NCBI GenBank assembly: GCA_030220185.1
Contig: JASPKZ010007299.1
Location: forward strand, 744,001-808,000
Direction of reading: 5' to 3'
Length of the DNA: 64,000 nt
Origin: Diploptera punctata
Lineage: Eukaryota; Arthropoda; Insecta; Blattodea; Blaberidae
Numbering within the stretch: position 1 is the first letter of the stretch; every line of letters starts with the position of its first letter. The position numbers were made by a program, and so were the translations under genes. Below are positions 1-9,907 of the stretch, piece after piece. The notes beneath the pieces are model-generated. The model saw only the letters and a program-made list of their open reading frames with translations, was not told where the DNA came from and did not search any database.

Positions 1-17
1 CACCGGGTATTAGCTAG
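1..17 (+). mobile_element. Helitron-like 3' end (fragment)
   Basis: The window opens with a CGGGTATTAGCTAGT-type end, much like the sequence ending at 50430. Helitrons end in CTRR followed by a host T, and CTAG then T is seen here. The upstream hairpin would lie outside the window, so this is a weak call. Confidence 0.25.
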
Positions 18-24
18 TTATAAA

Positions 25-1596
25 TAAAATATAGGATGCCCATAAAGTTCCTATACATTTCATAGAAAACATAATTATGGTTCATTTCTGTTATAGGAAT
101 AGTGAAGGTATGTCCAAATATGTACATTACTGAATAGTTCAGAATTAGTATACTTGTGGGCAGATATTTAAATGCCCAGGCTTATGGTTTAACACTGCAG
201 TATTATGTAATCATGATTCTATGAAATTGATCTCAAGGCAGTGTCTCCATCTACTGATCCAAAACTTACTTCTCCATGTTCTGGAGATGCAAAGCTGAGT
301 CCCATATAATACCTCTATTGTGTAAGAGTTAGCATATCTGGCTAGCATACCAAGTGTCCTTTTGATTTCTGACTATAACGCAGAAATTTTCTTTTTGGTA
401 TAGGGTCTGGAATTGGTTACATTCAGCAACTGAGTAGAACCTTGATATGAGAAATTGGCAAATCTAGTTAAGATAACAAACTATGGTAGGGGGATTGCAT
501 CATGCTAACCACATGACTTCCTGTACTGCCTTCTGCTAAACAATGACAGCAACCATTCAGTCGGCCTTGATTCTTCAGAGGTGTTGTGCCACATATTTAT
601 TTACATTACATCAATCTTACTTTCTGTTCAGCTGCATTAAACAATGTTGCTCTCTTCTGATGTTCTCTACCACTCTCTGCTTTCTGATTTTCTGCATCCA
701 TAACCTGTTTATAAATAAAACTTGTTAATTCAACAATAAATGAGGAATGGATTTTTTAAATTTTATATGTAAACATATATTATGACCTTTCCAAGATAGT
801 AAAAAAAGTATAACACTGCAAGAGTTTTATTCTGCATTAAAGAGAACATAGACATTATTCATTTTCACAATTTTTTAGCAAACTCAAACTGATGCTGAAA
901 GTTTATTATATATTTTAGGATAAATGCTTGTAGTTATGGTATACTTTTATGCTATTTGTTTGAATTGACTTAATTTAATTTTATGTTAATCTAATCATGA
1001 TGTGAAGAGTTAAGATCCTATGCCTAGGACCCATCAAAGTGTTCTTTAATGTACTATACATTACTGGAATATAAAACTGACAGTTTACAAATGTAACTTT
1101 CCCAAAAGAAACTTGTACCCTCATATAAGAGGTAAGAATGAACAGACCAAATGTTTTAATTATTAAACAAACCTCTTAATGTTACTTCCTATTGTATTTA
1201 TAAAAAAAATTGTATCCTCATATTTCCTTATGCAATATAATGGAATTTTTGGAAAAGGAAAATTCCATTGACCCTGGCAACATTCTAATCAGTGAAACTC
1301 AAGTCTACAGATACTCATGATATTCCTAAATCATATGTCAATGTTTATATTAAACTGTACATATGTTAAAATTTTGAAACAAAGTAGTTTATATGTAAAG
1401 TGTGGACCTAGCACAATTTTGCACTTGATCCATTTTACATAGTAAGTGGCAAGCAACTCTAACTCTTCACCGATTTCTTGGGTCAAAATTGAATAAAAAC
1501 CCATGAAGTGATCATATTGTGATAAAATATTTACACTCTCTGTTTTTTCTTCTCTTTGTCAAAGTAGTTTATAAGTACTTTTACAAGTCACATGTT
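25..1596. other. Intronic AT-rich stretch, nothing recognised
   Basis: I see no exon with plausible splice sites and no repeat shared with the rest of the window. The 61-codon open frame starting at 543 has no family features and looks random. Confidence 0.5.
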
Positions 1597-1993
1597 GCCC
1601 AGGCCTTACAGTGACATGACCTGTTGGGAGAAGATTTTAAACTTTGGGTCATACAGATACTTTTTTTGACCACACAAGGACATGGTTGGCCTCCCTGAAT
1701 GAGTGATCAGCTTAATCCAGGGTCTCCTCTGAGACAACACAAACATTTAGGATGAAACACACCATTCACTCACACATTCATATTAAACATCTCAAAATAT
1801 GATAACGATGATTATGATGGTCAAACAATGTTTGTGAACCTTTGTGCCTTAAAATTTCCAGACATTTGTCTTACAGGAAAAACCCTGAGGGAAAAAATAA
1901 AAAAAAACATCATCCAAGAAACATCTCAACCAGGCATTGAACCCTGACATGCTGAATATGGAGCAGTGATGCCGTTCTAAGACTACAGCAGTG
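1597..1993 (-). repeat. SINE-A relative with a different 3' tail (copy 1)
   Basis: Read on the minus strand, the part from 1993 to about 1800 is a diverged SINE-A head and body: tRNA-like head, a segment resembling the SINE-A text around GACAAATGTC, then a GAT-rich stretch. From about 1790 to 1597 it carries a tail unlike SINE-A, shared with 39763-40146 (for example CACACAAGGAC against AACACAAGGAC, both near GGTCTCC). Two copies with the same join make a real chimeric family likelier than a chance juxtaposition. Confidence 0.6.
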
Positions 1994-2021
1994 ACTACAC
2001 TATATGTTCTTCTTCTTCCTT

Positions 2022-2660
2022 CCAAGTATTAGGCCAAGGCCTGTTATGATCCTATAGAAAATTAAGTTTCATAGGAAGACCCAGTGATCTTCGTCCTCTT
2101 GGTATATAATTATAAACAGCTTTGGGGATCCGATTTGAACTCATTCTTTCTAGATGGTGTTTCCAATTTAGTTGGTACTGTTATTCCAAAATTGGCATAG
2201 TCTTCAATTCTTTTAAGATATCGGTGTTCCTTTTCCGATCCCATCTGGTGTAACCCGCTGTTCTGAGCATGAATCTCATTTCACAAGCCGTTATTCTGCT
2301 TTCATGTTGTCTTTTTAGTGTCCATGCTTCACTACCATAGGTCTACCCAAAGGGTTATATAAATGCAATCTGGTTTTTTTGTACAAGGGATGGTTTCATA
2401 ACTTGATTAATAATTCCCAAACTTTTATTATAACTAGTAATTTTTTCAGGGATATCCTTTTCATCCCAGATAGAGAGATAATATCCAAGATATTTAAATT
2501 GATTAGATCTCACTAAAATTTTATTCTGGGGACAGATTTTACTTTGTATGGGGTCCTTCCCATGAAATGCCATAATTTTAGTTTTGTTAATTGATATTTC
2601 CATATTAAATTTGGCACCTATTTTTTGTAAATTATAAATTGATCGTTGTAAATCATTTTT
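2022..2660 (-). pseudogene. LINE-Q reverse transcriptase C-terminal fragment
   Basis: The minus strand encodes the end of a non-LTR reverse transcriptase. An 82-residue frame (2603-2355) has MEISINKTKIMAFHGK, the conserved lysine-thumb segment just after the YADD domain, then FKYLGYYLS. A stop and frameshifts follow. It is nearly the same as 13992-14888. The 3' boundary near 2022 has CCTTCCAAGTATTAGGCC, found at both copies and as scraps at 3590 and 63975. Dead 5'-truncated relic. Confidence 0.8.
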
Positions 2661-2779
2661 GGAGTGTATGTTAAATAATTAAAATGATTTGATAACAGAA
2701 ATTCACTTTCTTATCATCTATTTTACTATGTACAAATCAGAAGAGACTGAACTAACATTATTTTTAGAAATGTTAGACT

Positions 2780-3260
2780 GTTGCAGGAAGAGAATTACGT
2801 AAGTGGAAAGAACTGTTGAAGTTCTTATCGGAGTTCAGATGGTGTAATCAGTATCATATTAATGCGCAGAGTTAGAGATCCAGGATTCGGGTCACAGTCC
2901 AAAAGTTAATTTTTCTTTCTAAAATAAAACTATGTCTAATTCTGGAAAGTGTTAATTTAAAATATAACATCAAAATATGAAACTTTACCACTTAAAAGTA
3001 ATGTTTAAATTCTCAATAATAATACTTCGAATAGAAGTTGTCAGATGGGGTTGATAGCTACTGGCCTTCTGATGAAAGAGAATTATATAAGTGGAAGGAA
3101 CTGTTAATGGTCGTATCAGAGTTCGGATGATGTAATTGGTATCATACTAATGTGCAGAGTTAGAGATCTGGGGTTCGAGTCCCAGTCTGCATGTTTATTT
3201 TTCTTTCTAAAATAAAACTATGTCCAATTCTGGAAAGTGTTAATTTAAAATACGTCAAAA
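2780..3260 (+). repeat. Rep-U: two direct copies of a tRNA-like repeat
   Basis: Two copies lie about 290 bases apart. Each has a tRNA-like core (near 2838-2912 and 3125-3195) with GTGTAAT-like A-box text, a CTAATGTGCAGAGTTAG anticodon-arm hairpin in the second copy, and a B box (GGTTCGAGTCC in the second, degraded in the first). A T-run and a shared flank (TTTCTTTCTAAAATAAAAC) follow each. The second copy is better preserved. Not a normal tRNA gene: the acceptor stem is broken. Confidence 0.6.
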
Positions 3261-3723
3261 AATGCTAAAGAATTTTTTTTTACCACAAGTGCAAAATATT
3301 CTCTCTTTTTCTACTGAACTGTCTCTCTCTCTCACATAATAATGAAATGCAAGTGTAAAGTTATCTCATGTTATTGTAGACAAAAAAAAAAGGTTTTGTT
3401 TCCAAGACGATCTTTACGTTAAAAGTTGAATGTTCCAAAATTGAAAATTTTATTTAGCTGTTAGTCTTTGAAGAAATTTTAGTTGCCCAGCACTTGAAAG
3501 CTTTAAGTCCTACAGAGTTTTTACTTGGTTCATTCTTATGTTTAAAATTATTGAAATTTATATGAAAATAATCTTATTTTTCATCCATACAAGTATTAGG
3601 CCTGTTACGATCTCACAGATGAATTTCATATCCAGTGCTCTCTTCTCTGTTGGGCAATAATGAAGCATGGCTTTGCAAACTCTATCGCAAATGATTCATC
3701 CAGTTGTTCTGGTATTCTTGTAT
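3261..3723. other. Intronic stretch with a LINE-Q 3' scrap
   Basis: Mostly unrecognised. At about 3585-3620 CAAGTATTAGGCC matches the 3' terminus of LINE-Q in minus orientation, so a short LINE-Q end is probably embedded here. Confidence 0.4.
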
Positions 3724-3725
3724 TA

Positions 3726-5075
3726 CAGGGCAAGTCAAAATGTTGTGCAGGTTTTCAGAAATTTATTATGTGAAATGTAATGAACATATAATATTGTGAG
3801 ACATATTGTATGAAAGGTAAACTCTCAAAGTTTTTTTTTAAATATTCACAGATGTTCTATGTGAGCGCCTTTTGTTACACGACAGATGTCAAGCCGATAT
3901 TCAATCTCTTGCCAAACTTTCTGTAGCAGTCCGCGGTCGATATCAGCAATGGCTGCTGTGATGCGGGCACGCAGTTCATGCAGTGTTGTTGGAAGTGGTG
4001 GTACGTAAACATGATCCTTTACAAGACCCCACATGAAGAAATCACACGGGGTTAGATCGGGTGAACGAGGTGGCCAATGAATGAGTTGTTGATCACCCTG
4101 AGATGCACGGCCTATCCAGCGTTGTGGTAAAGCCGTATTCAAATGGTCTCGAACACTGCCATGGTAATGTGGAGGGGCACCATCCAACTGCAGAATGAAA
4201 TCTGGACTATCCGCTTCAAGCTGCGGAAGGAGCCATTGTTGTAGCATATCAAGGAAAACATGTCCGTTCACAGTACGTTCATGAAAGAAAAAGGGCCCCA
4301 TAAACCTTTGCATGGGAAATGGCACAAAATACATTCACTTTCGGAGAATCGCGTTGATGTTCCAGAGTTGCATGGGGGTTACCAGTTCCCCAAATCCTTA
4401 CATTGTGTCTATTCACTTTTCCTGAAAGGTGGAAAGTCGCTTCATCACTGTAAACTACCCTCTCATGGAACTCATTCTCTTCCATTAATGCGAGAAAATT
4501 AACACAGAAGGACGCTCGCAAAGCATAATTGGCGGGTTTTAAGGCTTGAACCAGTTGCAAGTGGTAGGGTTTCATCTGTAAAAGTTTCCGGAGAATCCGC
4601 CATACAGTTTTTTTGTGGTAGTTGAAGTTCTGTCGCTCCCCGGTAGGTGGATTTCTGTGGACTCCGCACGAAGCATGTGCGAACGCGTTCGACTGTCTCT
4701 TCACTCGTCGACGGACGGCCAGTCGATTTTCGTTTACAGATACAGCCTGAATCCCTAAATTGTGTGTACCACTTACGAATGGATCTCCCATCCGGCGGGT
4801 CTTTATCGTATCTGGTACGGAAATGTCGTTGAACACTAGTCACAGAGTTGTTTACATGGTAATCAAGCACACAGAAAGACTTCTGATCCCCAGTCAACGC
4901 CATTTTCCTTTACTGCTCTGCTGTTGACATCTTGCGGGTGAACGCGGAACTTTAGAAGTGGACAACTAAACTTTGAGAGTTTACCTTTCATACAATATGT
5001 CTCACGATATTATATGTTCATTACATTTCACATAATAAATTTCTGAAAACCTGCACAACATTTTGACTTGCCCTG
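3726..5075 (-). mobile_element. Mariner-like DNA transposon, full length
   Basis: Long terminal inverted repeats of roughly 110 bases begin with CAGGGCAAGTCAAAATGTTG at 3726 and end with its complement at 5075. Both ends abut a TA (3724-3725 and 5076-5077), the target duplication of the Tc1/mariner superfamily. The 1350-base interior carries one transposase gene on the minus strand, broken by two frameshifts. The element is full length but cannot encode its own transposase. Confidence 0.93.
3846..4903 (-). pseudogene. Mariner-like transposase, two frameshifts
   Basis: Cut-and-paste transposase read from ATG at 4903 (MALTGDQKSF). The N-terminal helix-turn-helix half occupies 4903 to about 4615. 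The frame then shifts near 4610-4620 into KTVWRILRK and onward to the first catalytic Asp in VVYSDEATFHLSG. A second shift near 4298, beside a poly-A/CCCC run, leads into FFFHERTVNG. The second Asp is in LQLDGAPPHY and the third in SPDLTPCDFF. I count 46 residues between the second and third aspartates, against 34 in Mos1. Stop after HIEHL at 3846. Likely a family of DD-D transposases common in insects; inactive here. Confidence 0.9.
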
Positions 5076-5098
5076 TACTTAATGACTGGATCTAAGTT

Positions 5099-5340
5099 AT
5101 CGTCGCTGTTACTCCAAAACCATGCAACTCCACCTGCAGCTAAATTTCAGATTTTGAGTCTTATGAAGTCAAATACTCAATCTTCAGCTGTGTACGAAAT
5201 CTTAATGAACAAAACATATTGCACATTTTTCATTAAGATTTCATACACATTTGAGATTGAGTATTTGAATTCATAGGACTCAAAATCTGAAATTTAGCTG
5301 CTGGTGGAGTTACATGGTTTTGAAGTAACAGCAGCGATAT
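5099..5340. repeat. Fold-back repeat, arms about 112 bases
   Basis: The left arm (5099-5211) is nearly the reverse complement of 5229-5340, around an AT-rich loop of about 17 bases. Arms start ATCGTCGCTGTTACT and end with AGTAACAGCAGCGAT. No coding frame. It begins only about 20 bases from the mariner end at 5075. It is MITE-like, but no target duplication is clear. Confidence 0.75.
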
Positions 5341-5420
5341 TTCCCTTAAGACATCATAATCTCATTTATCCCATCATAGTTATTTTTATGTTATATTATT
5401 TCTTTTAATTAAGTTTCTTG

Positions 5421-5620
5421 TAGGAAAACCAGAGGGAAAACGCCCAGTTGGTAGACCAAGAATGAGGTGGAGAATAACATTATCCATGATTTGAGGGAAG
5501 TAGATTATACAGGGGATGATTGGAAAACATTAGCTCAGGATAGGGATGTATGAAAGAGCTTATGTCTGCATGGCCATGAATCTACAGGTTCAATAGAGCC
5601 AATGAGTGAGTGAATTAGTT
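5421..5620 (+). pseudogene. LINE-R 3' terminal fragment
   Basis: Matches the last 200 bases of LINE-R: the GKPEGKRPVGRPRMRW segment, then LREVDYTG, LAQDRD, and the terminal CCAATGAGTGAGTG tail. Frame broken. Severely 5'-truncated insertion. Confidence 0.85.
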
Positions 5621-5840
5621 AGTTATTATCTCATTTAATTACTTCATACATTTTAAGGAGTATTAGAACATTTAGATTTTAGAATAATAGGTTCCTCTAC
5701 CAACTTGAGTCAAGTTTGAATTTGGTCTTTTAGCTTATTGACCAATGCATTATCAGTATGTTACACATATTGGGTATATTAAATTTTAATGCCAGAATTC
5801 TGCACTTTCGTTTTATCATATTCAGAAAAACTTTATAGAT

Positions 5841-5945
5841 TTTTAGTTTAGATTGGAGACCTTGGATAACTCAGTGACAGACCATTAGCATATATAGCTA
5901 AAGGTCCTGAGTTCAAACCATGGTCTAGGCATACATTTTCTCTTA
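5841..5945 (+). repeat. Rep-T tRNA-like copy (ATA-loop variant)
   Basis: The core at about 5859-5930 has the Rep-T lead-in TTTAGATTGGA, a degraded A box, an anticodon arm TTAGC-ATATATA-GCTAA and B box GAGTTCAAACC, followed by a T-run near ATTTTCTCTT. The anticodon position would read ATA. The T stem is imperfect. Confidence 0.6.
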
Positions 5946-6189
5946 AAATATAACATTTTAAATATTTATAATATTCTTAGACCATAGAAATCTAGTAATA
6001 TGATGATGATGATGATTAATGGCGTAACACATTATTGAGCCATAGCATCTCCTTTGTCAGGAGTTAATAGACCAAGTTCATCTTAGTTACCTTATTTGCT
6101 CAATGATGTCATGAATGACATCGGTCAACACACCGACTCATTGAGACATCTAGCAGGCAACTAAGGCATTCCTAGGATTCAATCAATGA

Positions 6190-6310
6190 ATGAGTAATTT
6201 TTTACCTTACCTCAAAGTTTGTTTTCTTAAACACAGGACCTGTAGTTTTCAAGAGGAACATCCCTCCCATTTTCAACCGACATTATGACTAGCGGATTTT
6301 TTTGTTGGAA
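6190..6310 (-). repeat. PLE-2 3' tail, solo
   Basis: Read on the minus strand, this matches the tail that ends the Penelope-like copy at 16190-17490: a TTGAAAATGGGAGG...CCTCTTGAAAAC block and an end resembling TATGAGGTAAGATA. No coding sequence is attached. Confidence 0.55.
6245..6276 (-). ncRNA. Hammerhead-like core in PLE-2 tail
   Basis: Minus strand: TTGAAAA, then T, helix II GGGAGG/CCTCTT with a six-base loop, then GAAAAC. The conserved G8 of a hammerhead is A here, so this copy is probably dead. Compare 12086, 17400, 20293 and 21404. Confidence 0.35.
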
Positions 6311-6382
6311 TCTTCATTCATTCATTCTTTAATTGAATTAAGAACCTCAATGTTATTTCTCATATTTAACTATGAATATTAC

Positions 6383-6530
6383 TAGGATGCTTGAAATTGT
6401 TAAATTTTGCTTAGAGGCCTCATTGTTCAGGCTTAAGGATCTTATTACGAGCCTGAAAATCTTCAGACTCGGGACCCGCAGCTTAAAGTCCCTCCCAGAG
6501 GATTTGCTCCTTGGATTTTTCTCTAGTAAT
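6383..6530 (-). repeat. SINE-B, partial
   Basis: Contains the SINE-B core on the minus strand (GAGGGACTTTAAG, CCCGAGTCTGAAGATTTT, GCCTGAA). The tRNA-like head is missing. Compare the fuller copy at 49983-50320. Confidence 0.7.
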
Positions 6531-6656
6531 ATGAAATACTACATAAACAGAAATTTACATAAAGTCAGAAATACTTTATATATTTATACTATTTTAGATC
6601 AAATAAATCTATTAATAGTTAAATATGGAAAATAACATTATGAGGTTCTTATTCAT

Positions 6657-6782
6657 GAAGAATGAGTCATTTTTTATATCTTACCTCATAGTTTAAGTTT
6701 ATGTTTCCTTTTGAAAACTGCAGTTCCCATGTTTAAGAAAACGTAAACTATGAGGTAAGATATAAAAAATGACTCATTCTTC
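6657..6782. repeat. Fold-back made from PLE-2 tail sequence
   Basis: A perfect 39-base inverted repeat: 6657-6695 against 6744-6782. The right half (from about 6713) resembles the PLE-2 tail end, with TTTTGAAAACTGCAGTTCCC and TATGAGGTAAGATATA. It is therefore another tail-to-tail inverted PLE-2 remnant rather than an independent MITE. Confidence 0.6.
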
Positions 6783-6860
6783 ACAAAGAAATCTATCCTC
6801 TAATAAAATGAAATTGAGAAATTACAGTCCTAGAAATATAGATCAATTCAGAACTAATTC

Positions 6861-7034
6861 ATATTTGAAGAGAAAAATTATACGCTCAGACCGGGACTTG
6901 AACCAGGGACCCTTGGTTCTCTAGACCAAATGCTCTACTACCTGAGCTACCTGAGCAAGTCGCACTTGGTCTAGTGAACCAAGGGTCCCGGGTTCAAGTC
7001 CCAGTCTGAGTGTATAATTTTTCTCTTCAAATAT
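6861..7034. repeat. Rep-T palindrome: minus copy plus inverted 3' half
   Basis: 6861-6929 is nearly the exact reverse complement of 6966-7034 (69-base arms). The left arm is the 3' part of a minus-strand Rep-T tRNA-like core (core about 6883-6956). The right arm repeats only the anticodon-to-T-arm half on the plus strand, with the trailing TATAATTTTTCTCTTC. The spacer between arms is the tRNA 5' half. Confidence 0.8.
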
Positions 7035-7347
7035 GACTTATCCATTATTGAGGTGTATGAAATTAATAATAAAAAAACATCAGAACTAATTGATATATTT
7101 TTAATATTTTTACGCCAAGGAAATCTATCCTCTAATAATATGAAACATGAGATACTAAACATCTGGAATTATACATAAATTTAGAAATGACATGAATACA
7201 GTGAACAAAACAATTATGAACATGTGCAAATACAAATTAACTCACAGACACTTGTACAACTTTTAAATGGTTTTAATTGGTTTGTCCCAGACATACTGTG
7301 TTAAATGTTACTTCAGGTCAATGAGTCATAATAAAATAATTACAAAC
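7035..7347. other. Intron 4, proximal part
   Basis: Intron sequence next to the exon 4 donor. The first 60 bases look like a Rep-T flank (GTATGAAATTAATAATAAAAA); the rest is unrecognised AT-rich DNA. Confidence 0.5.
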
Positions 7348-7466
7348 CTTAATGGTTGCATGATTAAGCATCTCCTGCCAGGCATTATCAAACTGCCACT
7401 CATGTTGTTTGCTCAAGAAACGCTGTTCTGCCAGCGCCACCGTCTCCTTAGCAGCCTGATGAATTT
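7348..7466 (-). CDS. SH3BP5: SH3BP5 homologue, coding exon 4
   Basis: 119 bases between a TAATTAG acceptor and a GTTTGT donor. It opens with AA, which completes a Glu codon begun by the last G of exon 3. It reads IHQAAKETVALAEQRF, then QFDNAWQEMLNHATIK. This corresponds to the AAKETISLAEQRL and FDSAWQEMLNHAT region of vertebrate SH3BP5, within the long N-terminal coiled coil. Frame intact, with no stops. The donor is GT-TTG rather than GTRAG, so it is somewhat weak. Confidence 0.9.
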
Positions 7467-7890
7467 CTAATTACAATAAAAAATATATAATTTATAATAA
7501 TTATTTTTCATTCTGTATAAAAGTTTCAGTATGCAGACTTTGATTTGTGATCTTTAGCAAATGCTTTTCCATATTAACAGTGACAGTTTTCTGGTATTTC
7601 ATCATATTTGCTTTGTAACATTTCTATGCAATATTTCTAGAAACGTTTGACATGTTTAAGCTTTTCTAATTTTTTATGATCAATACAATATTGATACAAA
7701 ATGAAATGGAAGTGTAGGCAAGTAAGTAATTTTATTTAACTACATGCCAAGCAAGACAAAAATAGCACAATGTTGCCATATTAATTATTATTAAAGCAAT
7801 AAAACAATGAGACACCATAAGCATCAGTCCTGCTTGACAAAGTTGAAAATATATGATATATAAACAATATGTAAATATAAACAATATTTT

Positions 7891-8144
7891 GAAATGAAAT
7901 TTTTTTGTCCAGACCGAGACTCAAACCCGGGACCTTTGGCTTTCCAAGCCAATGCTCTACCATCTGAGCATGGTCCCAGGTTCAAGTCTCGGTCTGGGCA
8001 AATATAATTTATCCTTCAGTGAGAAGTGTTAAATTAATAATAAAAACATCAATTGAAGCCCTACTGGCTTTATAAAGTAGTATTTAAATTCCCGAAATAT
8101 GTCTTCTTAACTAAGAAGCCACCATTTGCAAAGATAGAAGCAAA
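7891..8144 (-). repeat. Rep-T palindromic copy, left part (split by PLE-1)
   Basis: A minus-strand tRNA-like core near 7904-7970 is followed by an inverted copy of its T-arm half (arms about 29 bases, 7906-7934 and 7972-8000). The Rep-T flank then continues to GATAGAAGCAAA. The same Rep-T text resumes at 9967 after the PLE-1 insertion, with ATAGAAGCAAA duplicated. Confidence 0.75.
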
Positions 8145-8243
8145 ATAATATATTGACTTAGGCTTTCACGGCCGGAGTTATTATGATGATCTTGTAGAAG
8201 ATTTCCGGGCTGTTGGCTGTGGTCTTGAGGCTTGTAGTTCTCC

Positions 8244-8278
8244 GACGTTTCACCAGAGACTGAGTCCGGCATCCTCAA
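8244..8278 (-). ncRNA. Hammerhead-like core in PLE-1 tail
   Basis: Minus strand: TTGAGGA, T, stem GCCGGA/TCTGGT (two wobble pairs), then GAAAC and GTC. The first core base is T where an active hammerhead has C. The layout is the same as in the PLE-2 tails. Confidence 0.35.
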
Positions 8279-9190
8279 GGGTTGTCTTGAGACTGGCAAT
8301 TTTGTCGACTACCTGCCCTATTTAAACATTTATCCGCGATGTGTTCTCTGCGCGGTCCGTTACCTCGTAAATTGTATCTGCCTTCTGGTTGGTTAGCATT
8401 AGGGTCTTCTATTGCACAAATGAGGTTGCTGTCTGATGTTCTAGTAGATTGTTCATGTAGTGGTTTACATCTGGCCTTTTTTAAGACTGGTATCCATGCT
8501 TTGTTGACTTTTAACGATTCTTCCTTTCTATTGTAACTATTTTGATGTTTGAATATTTCAATGGCTTCTTGTTGCAGACGGGTAAAATAGTGTGTGCAGT
8601 TAGATAATATATCTGTGTTGTTGTATTGTACTGTATGGCCTTCAAGTAGAGAGTGTTCTACTACTGCCAACTTTTCCACATGTTTAAGACGGCTGTATCT
8701 TTCGTGTTCTTTAAGTCTGATTGTGATGTTGCGTTTAGTAGTGCCTATGTACACTTGGCCGCAACTGCACGGGATCCTGTATATGTCTGCTAATTGATGA
8801 GGACGAAGTTGATCCTTAATCAGTCTTAGGAGGTTTTTTTGATTTTCCTGGTAGGCCTATATACTGTTTTTATGTCTTCTTTCTTTAGCAGTTTTCCAAT
8901 ACGGTCAGTTACATTCTTGATGAAAGGTAAGAATGCCCTGCTTGATGTTTTTTCTTTTGATTTCTTGTTGTTGTATCGTCTGGGATGGTTTGCTCTGCTG
9001 ATTTCTTTGTTGGTGTATCCATTGGCTGTGAAAACTGTACGGAGATGTTTAAGTTCAGTTTTTAATAATTCAGGATGGCAAAGTTTCTTGGTGCGGTTTG
9101 TCAATGTTTTGATGATACCAAGTTTCTGTCTGAGGTGATGATTGGAGGTTTTATGAAGATATCTGTCAGTATGCATAGGTTTTCTATATA
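8275..9190 (-). pseudogene. PLE-1 C-terminal region with GIY-YIG, minus copy
   Basis: Two frames belong together. 9176-8826 gives the linker after the reverse transcriptase (TDRYLHKTSNHH, KLGIIKTLTNR). 8754-8275 gives the endonuclease after a frame break near 8826. The endonuclease shows CSCGQVYIGTTKRN, RLKEH and AVVEHSLLEGH. Penelope-like elements combine a telomerase-related reverse transcriptase with such a domain. The reverse transcriptase itself is absent (5' truncation). Not functional. Confidence 0.85.
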
Positions 9191-9255
9191 TGGTGTGATA
9201 AATGTTGATTATGATATAAATTTATAACTTTTTTCCCTTTTACTTAATCAACTGA

Positions 9256-9876
9256 TTGAGATGTCCAGAAAGGCTATGCTGTTTTATTTTTCTACGGGGA
9301 ATTGTATATAGGACTACCAGGAAAATCAAAAACCTCCTCAGACCAATTAAGGATCAACTTCATCCTCATCAATCAGCAGGCATATACAAGATCCCATGCA
9401 GTTGCGGCCAAGTGTATATAGGCATCACAACCAGACTTAAATAACACAAAAGATACAGCCGTCTTAAACAAGTGGAAAAGTCGGCAGTAGTAGAACACTC
9501 TCTACTTGAAGGCCATACAGTATAATACAACAACACAGATATATTATCTAACTGCACACACTATTTTACCCGTTTGCAACGAGAAGCCATTGAAATATTC
9601 AAACATCAAAATAGTTACAATAGAAAGGAAGAATCGTTAAAAGTCAACAAAGCATGGATACCAGTCTTAAAAAAGGCCAGATGTAAACCACTGCATGAAC
9701 AATCTACTAGAACATCAGACAGCGACCTCATTGGTGTAATAGAAGACCCTAATGCTAACCAACCAGAAGGCAGATACAATTTCCGAAGTAACGGACCGCG
9801 CAGAGAACACGTCGCGGATAAATGTATAAATAGGGCAGGTAGTCGACAAAATTGCCAGTCTCAAGGCAACCCTTGA
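9256..9876 (+). pseudogene. PLE-1 GIY-YIG region, plus copy
   Basis: Starts within the linker (YRTTRKIKNLLRP) and continues through GIYKIPCSCGQVYIG. The next motif is stopped: where the minus copy has RLKEH, this copy has a TAA for the Glu codon near 9442. The frame resumes from 9574 (REAIEIFKHQNSYNRKEES) and ends in the tail. Truncated and dead. Confidence 0.85.
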
Positions 9877-9907
9877 GGATGCCGGATGCAGTCTCTGGCA
9901 AAATATC
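9873..9907 (+). ncRNA. Hammerhead-like core in PLE-1 tail
   Basis: TTGAGGA, T, stem GCCGGA/TCTGGC, then AAAAT and ATC. The GAAA of a hammerhead is AAAA here. The stem is better paired than in the 8244 copy because T becomes C opposite G. Confidence 0.3.

Noticed and set aside
1..7347. Fifth SH3BP5 coding exon (expected VMEAE-like start)
   Set aside because: No minus-strand segment with matching residues and splice sites was found left of exon 4, so it probably lies outside the window.
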